The notes beneath the pieces are model-generated. The model searched no databases. It saw nothing but the letters and a program-made list of their open reading frames with translations, and was not told the origin of the DNA. From positions 1 to 52,000 of the forward strand of contig JAGCVU010000272.1 in NCBI GenBank assembly GCA_017962175.1: a DNA stretch of 52,000 nt, given 5' to 3'. The translations under genes and the position numbers were made by a program. The stretch is from Bacteroidales bacterium (GTDB lineage Bacteria > Bacteroidota > Bacteroidia > Bacteroidales > UBA3824). Positions 17,637 through 27,047 of this stretch are shown piece by piece (positions within the stretch are counted from its first letter, which is position 1; every line of letters begins with the position of its first letter).

Positions 17637-17676
17637 AATCCCTTGCAAACTATCAATAGAATTGCAAGGGATTTTT
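17637..17676 (+). terminator. Strong intrinsic terminator
   Basis: AATCCCTTGCAA (17637-17648) and TTGCAAGGGATT (17662-17673) pair perfectly over 12 bp with a 13-nt loop, followed by more T. It ends the barrel-protein transcript before aspS. Confidence 0.9.
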
Positions 17677-17736
17677 GTATTTTATAGCTTTTGTTAAGTT
17701 TTTTACCTTTTACTATAACAATTACAAAAAAAATTA

Positions 17737-17744
17737 TACCTTTG
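17737..17744 (+). promoter_or_regulatory. -7 element of the aspS promoter
   Basis: TACCTTTG matches the Bacteroidota -7 consensus TAnnTTTG and lies 34 bp before the aspS ATG, downstream of a terminator. No clear TTG is found 19-21 bp upstream, so the -33 element is weak. Confidence 0.5.
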
Positions 17745-17778
17745 CCTTTTACAAAAACGATTTTAAACACATAATATA

Positions 17779-19533
17779 ATGTACAGATCACACGATTGCG
17801 GACAATTACGCATCTCAGACGTTAATAAAAATGTTACCCTCAGCGGATGGGTGCAGAGGGTTAGAAATCTTGGAGGAATGACTTTTGTAGACCTCCGCGA
17901 CAGATATGGTATCACTCAGTTGGTTTTCAATATGGAAACTAACTCCGAACTTTGCGAAAAAGCTCGTAAACTTGGTCGCGAATTTGTAATCCAAGCCATC
18001 GGCACAGTTACAGAGCGCACCAGCAAAAACAAAGACCTGCCTACCGGCGATATAGAAATCACTGTAAGCCAATTAAATATACTCAACAAATCAGAAATTC
18101 CGCCCTTCACTATCGAAGACAATACCGACGGCGGTGAAGACTTGCTGATGAAATACCGCTATTTGGACATCCGCCGCCGTCCGATTATTTCGGGCTTGCT
18201 GATGCGCCACAAAATGAGTCTTGAAGTAAGAAAATATCTTGATGCTCAAGGCTTTATGGAGGTAGAAACTCCTATGCTTATCAATTCAAGTCCCGAAGGT
18301 GCAAGAGACTATGTAGTGCCTTCACGACTTCATCACGGCGAATTTTACGCTCTTCCCCAAAGTCCTCAGCAGTACAAACAGTTGCTGATGGTGGCAGGCG
18401 TTGACAAATACTACCAACTTGTAAAATGTTTCCGCGACGAAGACCTCCGCGCCGACCGTCAGCCCGAATTTACTCAAATCGACTGCGAAATGAGTTTTGT
18501 AGAGCAGGAAGACATTTTGCAGATTTTTGAAGGCTTGGCAAAACACCTTTTCAAAGAGGTTAAGGGCATAGATATGAACTATCAGTTCCCCCGTATGGTT
18601 TGGCAAGACGCTATGGAACAGTACGGTAGCGATAAACCCGACATCCGTTTTGGAATGAAAATTCACGATGTGAGTGCCGAAACCAAAGGTCACGGATTCA
18701 AGGTGTTTGACGATGCCGAATATGTATGCGCCATTGCAGTAGAAGGCTGTGCCAACTACTCACGCAAGCAAACCGATGAACTTACCGAATGGGTAAAACG
18801 TCCTCAGGTGGGTGCCAAAGGTCTTGTTTTCATCAAATACAACGAAGACGGCACAGTAAAATCATCGGTTGACAAATTTTACACACCCGAACAACTCACC
18901 GAGATTGCCAAAAAAGCCGGAGCAGGCACAGGCGACCTCGTACTTATACTCTGCGGCAAAAAGATGCCTATTCTCAACGCAATGGGCACACTCCGCATCG
19001 AGATGGGCAACCGTCTCGGGCTCAGAGACAAAAACATTTTCGCTCCACTTTGGGTTATCGACTTCCCGCTATTTGAGTGGGACGACGAAACTCAACGTTT
19101 CTACGCTATGCACCACCCCTTCACATCGCCCAAGAAAGAGGACATCGCACTTTTGGACACCGACCCCGGAAAGGTTCGCGCCAATGCCTACGACCTCGTT
19201 ATCAACGGTACAGAGGTTGGCGGAGGCTCTATCCGTATTCACGATTCACAGTTGCAGGTTAAGATGTTCAACCTTCTCGGCTTCACTCAAGAACGCGCAC
19301 AGAGCAATTTTGGCTGCTTAATCAACGCATTCAAATATGGTGCACCTCCTCACGGCGGTCTCGCTTTCGGTTTAGACCGTTGGGTGGCTATCATGTACGG
19401 CTGCGACTCAATCAAAGACGTTATTGCATTCCCCAAAAACAATGCAGCACGTGACGTAATGATGGGCGCTCCTTCGCTGATTTCACCCGAGCAGTTAGAA
19501 GAACTTTCACTTGAGATAACTCCAGAAAAGTAA
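17779..19533 (+). CDS. aspS: Aspartate--tRNA ligase
   Basis: 584 residues, the bacterial type. N-terminal OB-fold anticodon-binding domain ('[32 protein letters not shown]'), class II catalytic core with '[22 protein letters not shown]', motif 2 '[21 protein letters not shown]', the bacterial GAD insertion domain in the middle, and motif 3 '[16 protein letters not shown]'. It charges tRNA-Asp with aspartate. A hypothetical HepT-like gene starts two bases after its stop. Whether it is the discriminating or the Asn-charging type cannot be settled by eye. Confidence 0.97.
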   Translation: MYRSHDCGQLRISDVNKNVTLSGWVQRVRNLGGMTFVDLRDRYGITQLVFNMETNSELCEKARKLGREFVIQAIGTVTERTSKNKDLPTGDIEITVSQLNILNKSEIPPFTIEDNTDGGEDLLMKYRYLDIRRRPIISGLLMRHKMSLEVRKYLDAQGFMEVETPMLINSSPEGARDYVVPSRLHHGEFYALPQSPQQYKQLLMVAGVDKYYQLVKCFRDEDLRADRQPEFTQIDCEMSFVEQEDILQIFEGLAKHLFKEVKGIDMNYQFPRMVWQDAMEQYGSDKPDIRFGMKIHDVSAETKGHGFKVFDDAEYVCAIAVEGCANYSRKQTDELTEWVKRPQVGAKGLVFIKYNEDGTVKSSVDKFYTPEQLTEIAKKAGAGTGDLVLILCGKKMPILNAMGTLRIEMGNRLGLRDKNIFAPLWVIDFPLFEWDDETQRFYAMHHPFTSPKKEDIALLDTDPGKVRANAYDLVINGTEVGGGSIRIHDSQLQVKMFNLLGFTQERAQSNFGCLINAFKYGAPPHGGLAFGLDRWVAIMYGCDSIKDVIAFPKNNAARDVMMGAPSLISPEQLEELSLEITPEK

Positions 19534-19534
19534 T

Positions 19535-19879
19535 ATGGCTAACACAGAACAAAACCACAAAACGCTGTTGGCAGCAATAGCGCAGGCCTGCAAAAACATC
19601 ATTTGGGTTACTGCGCCGCTTGCTGCTGCATGCGATTTTGCCAATCAAGAAAACGTTGCCGATAATATCAATATGAATATTGTGATTATCAGCGAAATGT
19701 ACGCAAAACTCAACGATGACGTCAAAGCCCGTCTCGCTTCGGTCAATTGGCCCGAAATCAAGCGAAACATCGACCTTATCACTGCCGACTATCGCAACGC
19801 TGACAACAGGGTTTTGTTTTATGTTTCTAAGTCGTTGATACCAAGACTAAAAGAACGTATCGACCAAATACTTTCCTAA
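19535..19879 (+). CDS. HepT-like (DUF86-type) small protein lacking the catalytic histidine
   Basis: 114 residues, mostly helical. The second half, 'SEMYAKLNDDVKARLASVNW' and 'PEIKRNIDLITADYRN' up to 'LIPRLKERIDQIL', follows the HepT/DUF86 pattern of 'ISEEV..RHPEIPWREI.GMRN..VH.YF....L..VW......LP.L...I..IL'. HepT proteins are RNases with an R-x4-6-H motif, working with MntA-type nucleotidyltransferases. Here Arg77-Asn78 is present but no His follows within the motif (RNIDLITADY), and no MntA-like gene is next to it. It starts two bases after aspS and 10 bp before the MBL gene, so it is probably part of an aspS operon. The family call rests on pattern similarity by eye; the loss of activity is inference. 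Confidence 0.5.
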   Translation: MANTEQNHKTLLAAIAQACKNIIWVTAPLAAACDFANQENVADNINMNIVIISEMYAKLNDDVKARLASVNWPEIKRNIDLITADYRNADNRVLFYVSKSLIPRLKERIDQILS

Positions 19880-19889
19880 AAACAAAAAT

Positions 19890-20552
19890 ATGCAAATAGA
19901 AGCTTTCAGATTCAACGCTTTTGAAGTAAACACCTACGTGGTGTCGTCAGACAGCGAATGCGCCATAATTGATCCGGGGTGCTACACCGACCAAGAAAAA
20001 CAAGTTTTGGTCAATTTCATCAAACAGAAATATACTCCCAAATATATCATCAACACGCATTTGCACTGCGACCACATTCTCGGTGTCAACTATTTGAAAA
20101 AGGAGTTTTCTTTGCCTTTTGCCGCTGCCAAGCAAGACGAGTTTCTATTGGCTCAGGCTCAAGAATTTGGCAAACGTTGGGGTTGGAACAATGTGGAAAC
20201 ACCCACAATCGACACATATCTCAACGATGGCGACACCTTTAAGATTGGCAATGGCGAACTGAAAATACTTCTCACCCCCGGACATTCGCCCGGACAGGTG
20301 GCAATTTTTTCGCTCAAAGATAAATTTGTAATAGTAGGCGACACTCTATTTAAAGGCTCGGTAGGACGCACCGATCTTGAAGGCGGCAATCTCGACCTTC
20401 TTATGGACAGTATCAAAGATAAGATTATTCCCCTTGGTGGCGACTTTACTGTTTTTCCGGGTCACGGACCAATTACCACCATCAACGCCGAAATCCGGGA
20501 AAATCCGTTTTTTAGTTTCTTCGGCGAGGATATCAGTATGGACAATCAGTAA
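19890..20552 (+). CDS. MBL-fold metallo-hydrolase (glyoxalase II-like)
   Basis: 220 residues. The metal-binding motif His57-Leu-His59-Cys-Asp61-His62 ('NTHLHCDHILG'), then 'LLTPGHSPGQVAIF', 'IVGDTLFKGSVGRTDL' and 'VFPGHGPITTI' give a full set of metal ligands. Short proteins of this kind are hydroxyacylglutathione-hydrolase-like thioesterases or, with a rhodanese, persulfide dioxygenases; no rhodanese domain is present. It is the last gene of the aspS run and ends 9 bp from the convergent PKD gene, with no terminator visible between them. Confidence 0.88.
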   Translation: MQIEAFRFNAFEVNTYVVSSDSECAIIDPGCYTDQEKQVLVNFIKQKYTPKYIINTHLHCDHILGVNYLKKEFSLPFAAAKQDEFLLAQAQEFGKRWGWNNVETPTIDTYLNDGDTFKIGNGELKILLTPGHSPGQVAIFSLKDKFVIVGDTLFKGSVGRTDLEGGNLDLLMDSIKDKIIPLGGDFTVFPGHGPITTINAEIRENPFFSFFGEDISMDNQ

Positions 20553-20561
20553 GCCTATCCC

Positions 20562-21821
20562 CTACTCTCCATACACAAGAGTAATATTTCCGGTGGTATT
20601 TACAAACTCACCGTTGATAAATACTGCAGTGGCTTTGTAAACGTACACACCTGCTGCAAGGCGGCGACCATTGTAATAGCCGTTCCATCCATAGGTAGGA
20701 TTGTTGCTTGAGAATACCTCTTTGCCCTGCTTTGTGTAAATACGAAGGCTGTAGCGTTCAATCTGATTTACATCGCCATGAGGCATAAATGCACTGAATT
20801 TGGAATTGTTGCTATATCCATCGCCAGCACCATCTGATGATGCATAAAGCGCATTGGGGAATGTGATTGAGTATTCGGGAGCAGACACCTCAACGTTTTC
20901 TCTAATGGTGTCGGCACAATATTGATTGCTAACAATAAGTTCCAATGCATACACTCCGATATTTTTATACTTGTGAGCAGCTTTGGAAGATGTGCTGTTG
21001 GCATCGTCGCCAAAATTCCACTTAATATGCGACACATTATCAGCATTGCGCACCTCGGTTATCATAGGAGCCGAAGTGGTGGGTTTGGTGTGAGCAATGG
21101 TGGCTGTGGGCGAAGGATTTACCTTTACAGTTTGAGCGTAAACCTTAGAACGTATGCCGTTTACAGTTTTTAATGTTACATAATAAGTACCCGGAGCGTT
21201 GTATGTGGCGCGAGCATTAAAGTCGTAAGATGTAGTGCCGTTGCCAAAATTCCACACACAATAGTCGGCATTGAGCGACTTATTGGCAAAATGCACCGTG
21301 CACGGAGCGCAACCCTCCACTATGTCAGATTCAAACTCGGCAGAGAACTCTACCTCATCGTAAGCGTTATCAGATGAAACTATGTTGTTAGATTCGTTGA
21401 CTGGCTGTTGACGTTTGGTAGTAGACTGAGTGTTGTCGGTATTGAAAGCCACCGCTGCCGTTTCATCTTGTAAATCTACAGGGTTCTGCGGCTGAATCAA
21501 TATTTTATTTTCATATTCGCGGTGTTGATTCGGAGAATTGATAATAAGCACCTTGCGTTGCGACACAGTAATCTGCTTGCTGCCCGATTCCACACTCTGA
21601 ATAGTTATCGGATCGTTGTTGGCATCTGTCATAGCATAACGGCACGACAATCCTGCAATCAGCAGCACCGCCGAAAGATAATAGATATTTACACGCTTAG
21701 GGTAAAACCTGAAAAAACTTTTCCAAGCCAACTCACCGCTTATTTTCTGCCAAGCTTCTTCGGGTGGTTCGCTTTCGTAACGCTCAAATGCATTTTTAAA
21801 TAATTCTTCGGGACTACTCAT
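20562..21821 (-). CDS. Anti-sigma-like N-terminus fused to PKD domains and a gliding-motility-type C-terminal domain
   Basis: The ATG at 21821 ('MSSPEELFKNAFERYESEPPEEAWQKI') gives 419 residues; the longer frame to 21929 runs inside the sigma-factor gene and has no support. The N-terminal 55 residues look like the cytoplasmic part of Bacteroidota anti-sigma proteins ('EPPEEAWQKISGEL'), followed by one membrane helix (about 62-77). After a Thr/Gln/Asn-rich linker come PKD-like domains ('CTVHFANKSLNADYCVWNFGNGTTSY', 'IKWNFGDDANSTSSKAAHKYKNIG') and a CHU_C domain ('YSLRIYTKQGKEVFSSNNPTYGWNG' and 'GVYVYKATAVF'). The start overlaps the sigma-factor stop by 8 bases. A membrane sensor that holds the sigma factor and reads the envelope with its PKD part is the inference. 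Confidence 0.78.
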   Translation of the reverse strand: MSSPEELFKNAFERYESEPPEEAWQKISGELAWKSFFRFYPKRVNIYYLSAVLLIAGLSCRYAMTDANNDPITIQSVESGSKQITVSQRKVLIINSPNQHREYENKILIQPQNPVDLQDETAAVAFNTDNTQSTTKRQQPVNESNNIVSSDNAYDEVEFSAEFESDIVEGCAPCTVHFANKSLNADYCVWNFGNGTTSYDFNARATYNAPGTYYVTLKTVNGIRSKVYAQTVKVNPSPTATIAHTKPTTSAPMITEVRNADNVSHIKWNFGDDANSTSSKAAHKYKNIGVYALELIVSNQYCADTIRENVEVSAPEYSITFPNALYASSDGAGDGYSNNSKFSAFMPHGDVNQIERYSLRIYTKQGKEVFSSNNPTYGWNGYYNGRRLAAGVYVYKATAVFINGEFVNTTGNITLVYGE

Positions 21822-22368
21822 CTCTGCCTCCGATTTTTTGTAGTTCGTTAAGTCTTTTAATAATAAATTTTCGTGCACGGAGAAACTGAGTTTTGCTGGT
21901 ATTAATGTCGATACCAAGCATTTCGGCAATTTCTCTATGCTTCAGGCCCTCCACTGCAAAAAGGTTGAAAACCATTTTGTATCCCTGCGGCAACTGGTCA
22001 ATAACATTGAGCAGTTCTTCGTGGGTAAAATCCGCTCTGTCGAAACTTTCGTTTTCGGCAGGAATGTCGTACATCTCGTCCACGTCGTAATGGTGCCGGT
22101 GTTTGAGATTCTTGTGGTAGTTGGTAATGGCGGTATTGATAACAATCCGTTTCATCCAACCTTCAAAAGAGCCTTGAGCAGCGTAGTCTTTGATGCTGAG
22201 GAAAATTTTTACAAATGCCTCTTGCAAAATGTCCTGTGCTGCCGGACGGTCGGGAGCATAACGAAGACAGATACCCATCAAAAGAGCCGCGTACTTTCGG
22301 TAAAGTTCTTTCTGGGCTGAGGGTTCGCCTTGTTTGCATCTATTTATTAGTTGTTCTTCTCCGACCAT
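21814..22368 (-). CDS. RNA polymerase sigma factor, ECF (sigma-70) family
   Basis: 184 residues. Region 2 is at about residues 20-95 ('YRKYAALLMGICLRYAPDRPAAQDILQEAFVKIF' and 'GSFEGWMKRIVINTAITNYHK') and region 4 at about 125-175 ('LPQGYKMVFNLFAVEGLKHREIAEMLGID' and 'TSKTQFLRARKFI'). No region 3 lies between them, so it is an extracytoplasmic-function type. The downstream gene overlaps by 8 bases and encodes a membrane protein with an anti-sigma-like N-terminus, the usual regulator position. The regulon is unknown; the CHU_C domain on the partner suggests an envelope or T9SS-related signal. Confidence 0.93.
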   Translation of the reverse strand: MVGEEQLINRCKQGEPSAQKELYRKYAALLMGICLRYAPDRPAAQDILQEAFVKIFLSIKDYAAQGSFEGWMKRIVINTAITNYHKNLKHRHHYDVDEMYDIPAENESFDRADFTHEELLNVIDQLPQGYKMVFNLFAVEGLKHREIAEMLGIDINTSKTQFLRARKFIIKRLNELQKIGGRDE

Positions 22369-22391
22369 AACATTGTCTTTATTAGAGACTA

Positions 22392-22399
22392 CAAAAATA
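22392..22399 (-). promoter_or_regulatory. -7 element upstream of the sigma-factor gene
   Basis: On the minus strand TATTTTTG matches TAnnTTTG and lies 24 bp before the sigma-factor ATG. The -33 region is not a clear TTG. Confidence 0.45.
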
Positions 22400-22470
22400 A
22401 TGAATTGGTTGCAGAGGTGTAGAAAAAAGTTTTAAAAAAAACGATTATCCAAAAGTCTAAAAAATCCACT

Positions 22471-23298
22471 CTAACTGAGAGATATCGAAGTGCTTGAAAC
22501 CGGAGTACCCATAAAAACCGATGCCGAAAGGTCGAACAATGTGCTGTCGTCGGTGGTGTAGTATTGAATCGATGAATTTTTCGACAAGCGAGCATCCATT
22601 TCGGGGTGACGCTGAATATAATCCTGAAGACTATGCGCCACAATCTCGTTTTGTTTCACAATGTGGATGTTGGGCGAGAGAAATTTTTTGAAACTATTGA
22701 TCAACAGCGGATAATGAGTGCAGCCAAGCACTATGGTGTCGATTCCAGAATCTTGTGCAAACAATAGGTTGAGATATTTCTGCACAAAGAAATCTGCACC
22801 GGGAGTGTCTATCTCGTTGTTTTCAACAATTGGCACAAGCAACGGACAGGCTTGCTGAAAGATTTTGATTTCGGGAAAAAGTTTGGTGGTTTCCAAAATG
22901 TACGACCGAGAATTAACAGTGCCAGCCGTACCAAGTACGCCCACTTTTTTGGTTTTAGTAATAGAGCCGAGAGCCTCAGCCGTGGGACGAATAATGCCGA
23001 GCACTCTGTTTTGTGGGCAATCGTTGGCAAGATATTCTTGCTGAATAGTGCGCAAAGCCTTGGCAGAGGCGGTATTGCATGCCAACACCACAAGCGGACA
23101 GCCCAGTTGAAAAAGATTTTTTACAGCCTGCAATGTATAATTGTAGACTGTGGCAAATGAGCGCGAACCGTAGGGAGCACGAGCGTTGTCGCCAAGAAAC
23201 ACATAATCGTATTCTGGCATCCGTTCCACAATTTTTTTTAGAATTGTGAGACCGCCAAATCCCGAATCAAAAACTCCTATTGGTGTTAAATTACTCAT
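22471..23298 (-). CDS. murI: Glutamate racemase
   Basis: 275 residues. 'IGVFDSGFGGLTIL' at the start, catalytic Cys74 in 'VVLACNTASA' and Cys193 in 'IVLGCTHYPLL' are the two-cysteine signature; 'YVFLGDNARAPYG' is the substrate loop. The enzyme makes D-glutamate for peptidoglycan. It is the last gene of the DUF6089-uppS-bamA-ompH-ompH-murI block that is conserved in Bacteroidota and joins cell-wall and outer-membrane biogenesis. The only fold near its end is a 4-bp CTCT/AGAG hairpin. Confidence 0.96.
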   Translation of the reverse strand: MSNLTPIGVFDSGFGGLTILKKIVERMPEYDYVFLGDNARAPYGSRSFATVYNYTLQAVKNLFQLGCPLVVLACNTASAKALRTIQQEYLANDCPQNRVLGIIRPTAEALGSITKTKKVGVLGTAGTVNSRSYILETTKLFPEIKIFQQACPLLVPIVENNEIDTPGADFFVQKYLNLLFAQDSGIDTIVLGCTHYPLLINSFKKFLSPNIHIVKQNEIVAHSLQDYIQRHPEMDARLSKNSSIQYYTTDDSTLFDLSASVFMGTPVSSTSISLS

Positions 23299-23368
23299 TT
23301 ATAATATAATAAGGGGAACAAGACAGACATTCTGCCTTATTCCCCGATCATTTCAATCATTCAAAAAA

Positions 23369-23893
23369 TTATATACCGAGCTCTTTTTTAACAGCACTTG
23401 TAAGGTCGGTGCTGAGTTCTGTATTGATAAAGAGTACTCCGTTTTTGTCAAAAATGTAGATGTATCCGCCAGTGGTGGCTACTTTTTTAACAGCGTTGTC
23501 AATTTTTTCCATAATTGGAGCGTAGAGTTCTTTCTGCTTATTCTGGAGCGAAACTTGAGCGTTTTCGCTGAATTTCTGAATGCGCTCCTGCAACTGCATG
23601 ATTTCTTGATATTTGTCGGCTTTAATAGCCTCGCTCCATTTTTCTACAGCCTGAGGCGCAAGGTTTTCGTTCTCTTGAAAAGCCTGAACTTTGGCTTGAT
23701 ATTCCTGACCCATAGCCTGATACTGAGTGTCGAATTTTTTAGATTCGTTTTCCAATGCAGTTTGAGCGGCTTTGGTGTCGGGCAGAGCTTGTATAATTTC
23801 CTCGCTGTCGATATGTCCAAATTTCTGAGCTGATGCGCTTTGCACACCGCACAATGTAATTAACGAAATTGCTAATGCTATGATCTTTTTCAT
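23369..23893 (-). CDS. OmpH/Skp family periplasmic chaperone (second copy)
   Basis: 174 residues. Signal peptide (MKKIIALAISLITLCGVQSASAQ), then 'KFGHIDSEEIIQALPDTKAAQTALENESKKFDTQYQ', a long coiled coil (about residues 45-125) and a returning strand 'GGYIYIFDKNGVLFIN', the fold of Skp, whose trimer holds unfolded outer-membrane proteins in the periplasm. It lies 21 bp after a homologous gene; the two proteins differ clearly in the coil. Co-expression with bamA fits a role in barrel assembly. Confidence 0.92.
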   Translation of the reverse strand: MKKIIALAISLITLCGVQSASAQKFGHIDSEEIIQALPDTKAAQTALENESKKFDTQYQAMGQEYQAKVQAFQENENLAPQAVEKWSEAIKADKYQEIMQLQERIQKFSENAQVSLQNKQKELYAPIMEKIDNAVKKVATTGGYIYIFDKNGVLFINTELSTDLTSAVKKELGI

Positions 23894-23914
23894 CGTGAAA
23901 TATATAAGAGTTTG

Positions 23915-24427
23915 TTATTTAATGATTTTGTTCAAAACTTCGTCAGACTCATCGTATTTTTCGTTGGCGTAGATGATGTCGCCTGTTACCTTGTCGAAAA
24001 TGTAGTCGTAACCGGCATCGGCTGCTACGCTTTTAAGTGCGTTGTACACATTGTCTTGAATAGGTTTGATAAGTTCTTGACGTTTTTTGGCGAGTTCACC
24101 GTTGTTGCCAAAATATTTTTTCTGAAGTTCTTTGGCTTCCTTTTCCTTGGCTATGATTTCGTCCTCGCGTTTCTGCTTGGTGGCTTCGGGAAGGATGTCT
24201 ACTTCAGCCTGATATTTTTTGTACATTTCGTCAAGCTCGTTGAATTTTTTCTCCACTTCGGTTTGCCAATCTTTTGAGAGATTGTCGAGTTTGGTTTGTG
24301 CCTGCTGGTAAGCCGGAATTTTACCTAAGATATATTCGGTGTCAATATGGGCAAACTTCTGAGCAAATGTGGTGGCGCTAATGAGCGCAGCTGCTAATAG
24401 TAAAAATAATCTTTTCATATTCTTCAA
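23915..24427 (-). CDS. OmpH/Skp family periplasmic chaperone (first copy)
   Basis: 170 residues. Signal peptide (MKNMKRLFLLLAAALISATTFAQ), 'KFAHIDTEYILGKIPAYQQAQTKLDNLSKDWQTEVEKKFNELDEMYKKYQAEVDILPE', charged coiled coil, then 'AGYDYIFDKVTGDIIYANEKYDESDEVLNKIIK'. It belongs to the same family as the next gene and is typical of the bamA-linked Skp pair of Bacteroidota. It should bind nascent outer-membrane proteins before BamA. It starts 101 bp downstream of bamA on the minus strand. Confidence 0.92.
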   Translation of the reverse strand: MKNMKRLFLLLAAALISATTFAQKFAHIDTEYILGKIPAYQQAQTKLDNLSKDWQTEVEKKFNELDEMYKKYQAEVDILPEATKQKREDEIIAKEKEAKELQKKYFGNNGELAKKRQELIKPIQDNVYNALKSVAADAGYDYIFDKVTGDIIYANEKYDESDEVLNKIIK

Positions 24428-24528
24428 ATTTTTGAGGTTATAAAATTCGTTTTATTCTATTGTTGTTTTGTTTTACGTATTTAGTAATGGTTTAGCCGTT
24501 AAAAACTATGTTATAAAGTTAAAAAACC

Positions 24529-26982
24529 TTAGAAGCTCTGTCCCATGGTAAACTGGAATGTGCTTCCGCTAACCTGATACTTGCCGTCTTTCATCACTTT
24601 GTCGAATCCCCAGCCCCAATCGAGACCAAGCATACCCAACATCGACATAAATACTCTTACGCCCACACCTGCCGAACGGTAGATGTTAAACGGTTGCAAT
24701 TGGTTGATTTCTTTCCAACAGTTGCCGCCTTCCATAAAGGCAAGACCGAATATTGTGGCTGATTCGTTAAGTGTAACGGGGTAACGCACCTCCATTGTGT
24801 ATTTTACATACGAGTTGCCGCCCGATGAAATAGTTTCTGCATCGTAGCCGCGCATTCCCACAACGTCTTTGCCGTAGGTGTAGTAGTTCATACCGTCGCC
24901 ACCCATTGTAAATCCTTGGAAAGGCGAGTAGCCAAGAGCGCGAGTAAAGAATCCGCTGATACCGATGGCAAGTTTGGTGTGAAGTACAAGGTCGCCGACA
25001 AGGGGCGTGAAGGTCTTGGCCTCGAATCCCCATTTGTGATACTCCACCCATTTCCATTTGATAGAGTCGGCGATAGTGGTGTAATCCTTGCCGTTGAATT
25101 TAGAGTACGGAGGAGTGATGTCTAACGATATTGAGAACGAAGATCCACGGCGTGAATAGATAGGTGCGTCGATACTATTGCGCGAGAACACTGTTCTGAG
25201 CGCCACTTCGTTTGCCACACCGTCGGCATCAAGTCCGTCGAAATAAGGATAGTTTTGCAGTTTATAGCGTTTGTACTGAATTTCTTCGTAAAGTTGGAAG
25301 TTGTTGTCGGGCCATTTCAAACGGCGTCCGAAACCTACCGCGCCACCGATTACCTGCATACGGTAATTTAAGTAGCTTGAATAGTGTAAGTAATTAACAT
25401 CTGTGTAATAGAAACTTACCGAAAGAGAATTACGTCTACGTCCACCGAGCCACGGCTCTACAAACGACACGCTGTAAGTTTGATAATATTTTCCATTGCT
25501 CTGAAATGATAGACTGAGTTTCTGACCATCGCCACCGGGGAGCGGACGCCATGAACTCTTGTCGAAAAAGTTGCGTGTAGAAAAGTTGTTGAACGACACA
25601 CCGAGACGGCCCACAAACGAGCCACCGCCCCATCCTGCCGAAAGTTCAAATTGGTCGTTGCCTTTTTCGGTGAGGGAGTAATTGATATCCACAGTGCTGT
25701 TGTTGTAGTCGGGCACAGGCGAGGGAACGAGTTTTTCAGGGTCGAAGTTGCCGAGGTTGGCAAGCTCACGCACTGAGTTGATAATGTCGGTGCGGCTGAA
25801 AAGTTCGCCGGGAAGAGTGTAGAGCTCGCGACGTGCCACATGGTCGTTGGTACGAGTGTTGCCCGAGATGTTGATACGGTTGATATAAGCTTGCGGACCT
25901 TCCACAATCATAATTTCCACGTCGATAGAGTCGTTGATAACGGCTGTTTCGCGGGGCATTGCGCGGAAAAATAGGTATCCGTCGTCGAGATATACATTGC
26001 CCACGGCGTCGAGGTCGTTGTTAAGACGGTCGTCGAGACGGTTTTGGTCGTAAAGGTCGCCCTTCTTGATGTCGAGTTTGCGTTGAAGCAGGTCGCTTGA
26101 ATACTTAGTATTGCCCACCCAAGAGATAGAGCGGTAGTAGTATTGGTGTCCCTCTTCAAGACTGATTTTTACTCCCACGAGTTTATCATTGATACGGTAA
26201 ACAGAGTCGCCAAGTATCTGAGCGTCGCGGTAGCCGTATTTGTTGAATTTCTTAATAAGAGTTACCTTGTCTTCCTCAAATTTGGTACGAACAAACTTAG
26301 AGGGTTTGAACATACCGTACCAACGTTTTTTCTTGGTATTTTTGAGAGCCTTGCGCACTTTTTTGTCGGCAAATTGCACATTGCCTTCGGGCACAATCTC
26401 GCGAATTTTCACCTTGTGGCCTTTATCAACATTGATAATAAGTTTTACCACGTTTTGCATCATTGTGTCGGTTACTTGCGTAATGCGCACATCTACATTG
26501 TAGTAACCTTTTTCGTAGAAATGTCCCTCAATGATATTCTTGGTGTTGGTGATAACGTGTTCGGTAACCTTTGTGCCGGGTGTCAGTTTCACTTTTTCGC
26601 TGATGTCGTTTTTCTCGCCGTTTCTCACGCCGCGATACTCTACTTTCGAAAGTTTTGGACGTTCTTCAAGTTTGATGTCGAGATAAACATTATCGCCTGA
26701 TATTGAGGTTATTCCGATGCTAACATCTGAAAAAAGACCCTGTTTCCAAAGTTTCTCGATACTGCGCGAAATCTGGTCGCCGGGAATTTTAATGCTCTGC
26801 CCCACTTTCAAGCCCGAAATCTGCACAATAGCCTGTTTGTTGAGAAACTTAACTCCCGAAACAGTGATTCCGCCTATAATATACTCTTTTGGGGTGGAGT
26901 TGTAGTTGAAACCATTTTGTTGGGCATTAGCCGATAAAAATGATGTCAACAATAATATAACAAGAAGCAGTTTGCTTTTCAT
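24529..26982 (-). CDS. bamA: Outer membrane protein assembly factor BamA
   Basis: 817 residues. Signal peptide (MKSKLLLVILLLTSFLSANAQ), five POTRA repeats between about residues 30 and 440 ('YIIGGITVSGVKFLNKQAIVQISGLKVGQSI', 'LSKVEYRGVRNGEKNDI', 'YRSISWVGNTKYSSDLLQRKL', 'YINRINISGNTRTNDHVARREL'), and an Omp85 barrel to the C-terminus ending in '...FTMGQSF'. The surface-loop motif 'VVGMRGYD' is the VRGF/Y-like motif of lid loop L6. It inserts beta-barrel proteins into the outer membrane. A consensus promoter lies inside the end of uppS, so bamA and the two chaperone genes can be expressed apart from uppS. Confidence 0.96.
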   Translation of the reverse strand: MKSKLLLVILLLTSFLSANAQQNGFNYNSTPKEYIIGGITVSGVKFLNKQAIVQISGLKVGQSIKIPGDQISRSIEKLWKQGLFSDVSIGITSISGDNVYLDIKLEERPKLSKVEYRGVRNGEKNDISEKVKLTPGTKVTEHVITNTKNIIEGHFYEKGYYNVDVRITQVTDTMMQNVVKLIINVDKGHKVKIREIVPEGNVQFADKKVRKALKNTKKKRWYGMFKPSKFVRTKFEEDKVTLIKKFNKYGYRDAQILGDSVYRINDKLVGVKISLEEGHQYYYRSISWVGNTKYSSDLLQRKLDIKKGDLYDQNRLDDRLNNDLDAVGNVYLDDGYLFFRAMPRETAVINDSIDVEIMIVEGPQAYINRINISGNTRTNDHVARRELYTLPGELFSRTDIINSVRELANLGNFDPEKLVPSPVPDYNNSTVDINYSLTEKGNDQFELSAGWGGGSFVGRLGVSFNNFSTRNFFDKSSWRPLPGGDGQKLSLSFQSNGKYYQTYSVSFVEPWLGGRRRNSLSVSFYYTDVNYLHYSSYLNYRMQVIGGAVGFGRRLKWPDNNFQLYEEIQYKRYKLQNYPYFDGLDADGVANEVALRTVFSRNSIDAPIYSRRGSSFSISLDITPPYSKFNGKDYTTIADSIKWKWVEYHKWGFEAKTFTPLVGDLVLHTKLAIGISGFFTRALGYSPFQGFTMGGDGMNYYTYGKDVVGMRGYDAETISSGGNSYVKYTMEVRYPVTLNESATIFGLAFMEGGNCWKEINQLQPFNIYRSAGVGVRVFMSMLGMLGLDWGWGFDKVMKDGKYQVSGSTFQFTMGQSF

Positions 26983-27047
26983 CTGAAATGGTATAATATA
27001 TAGTAAGTAAGTTATCTTTTAAAACACTCATCTCAAAAACGAGCGTG

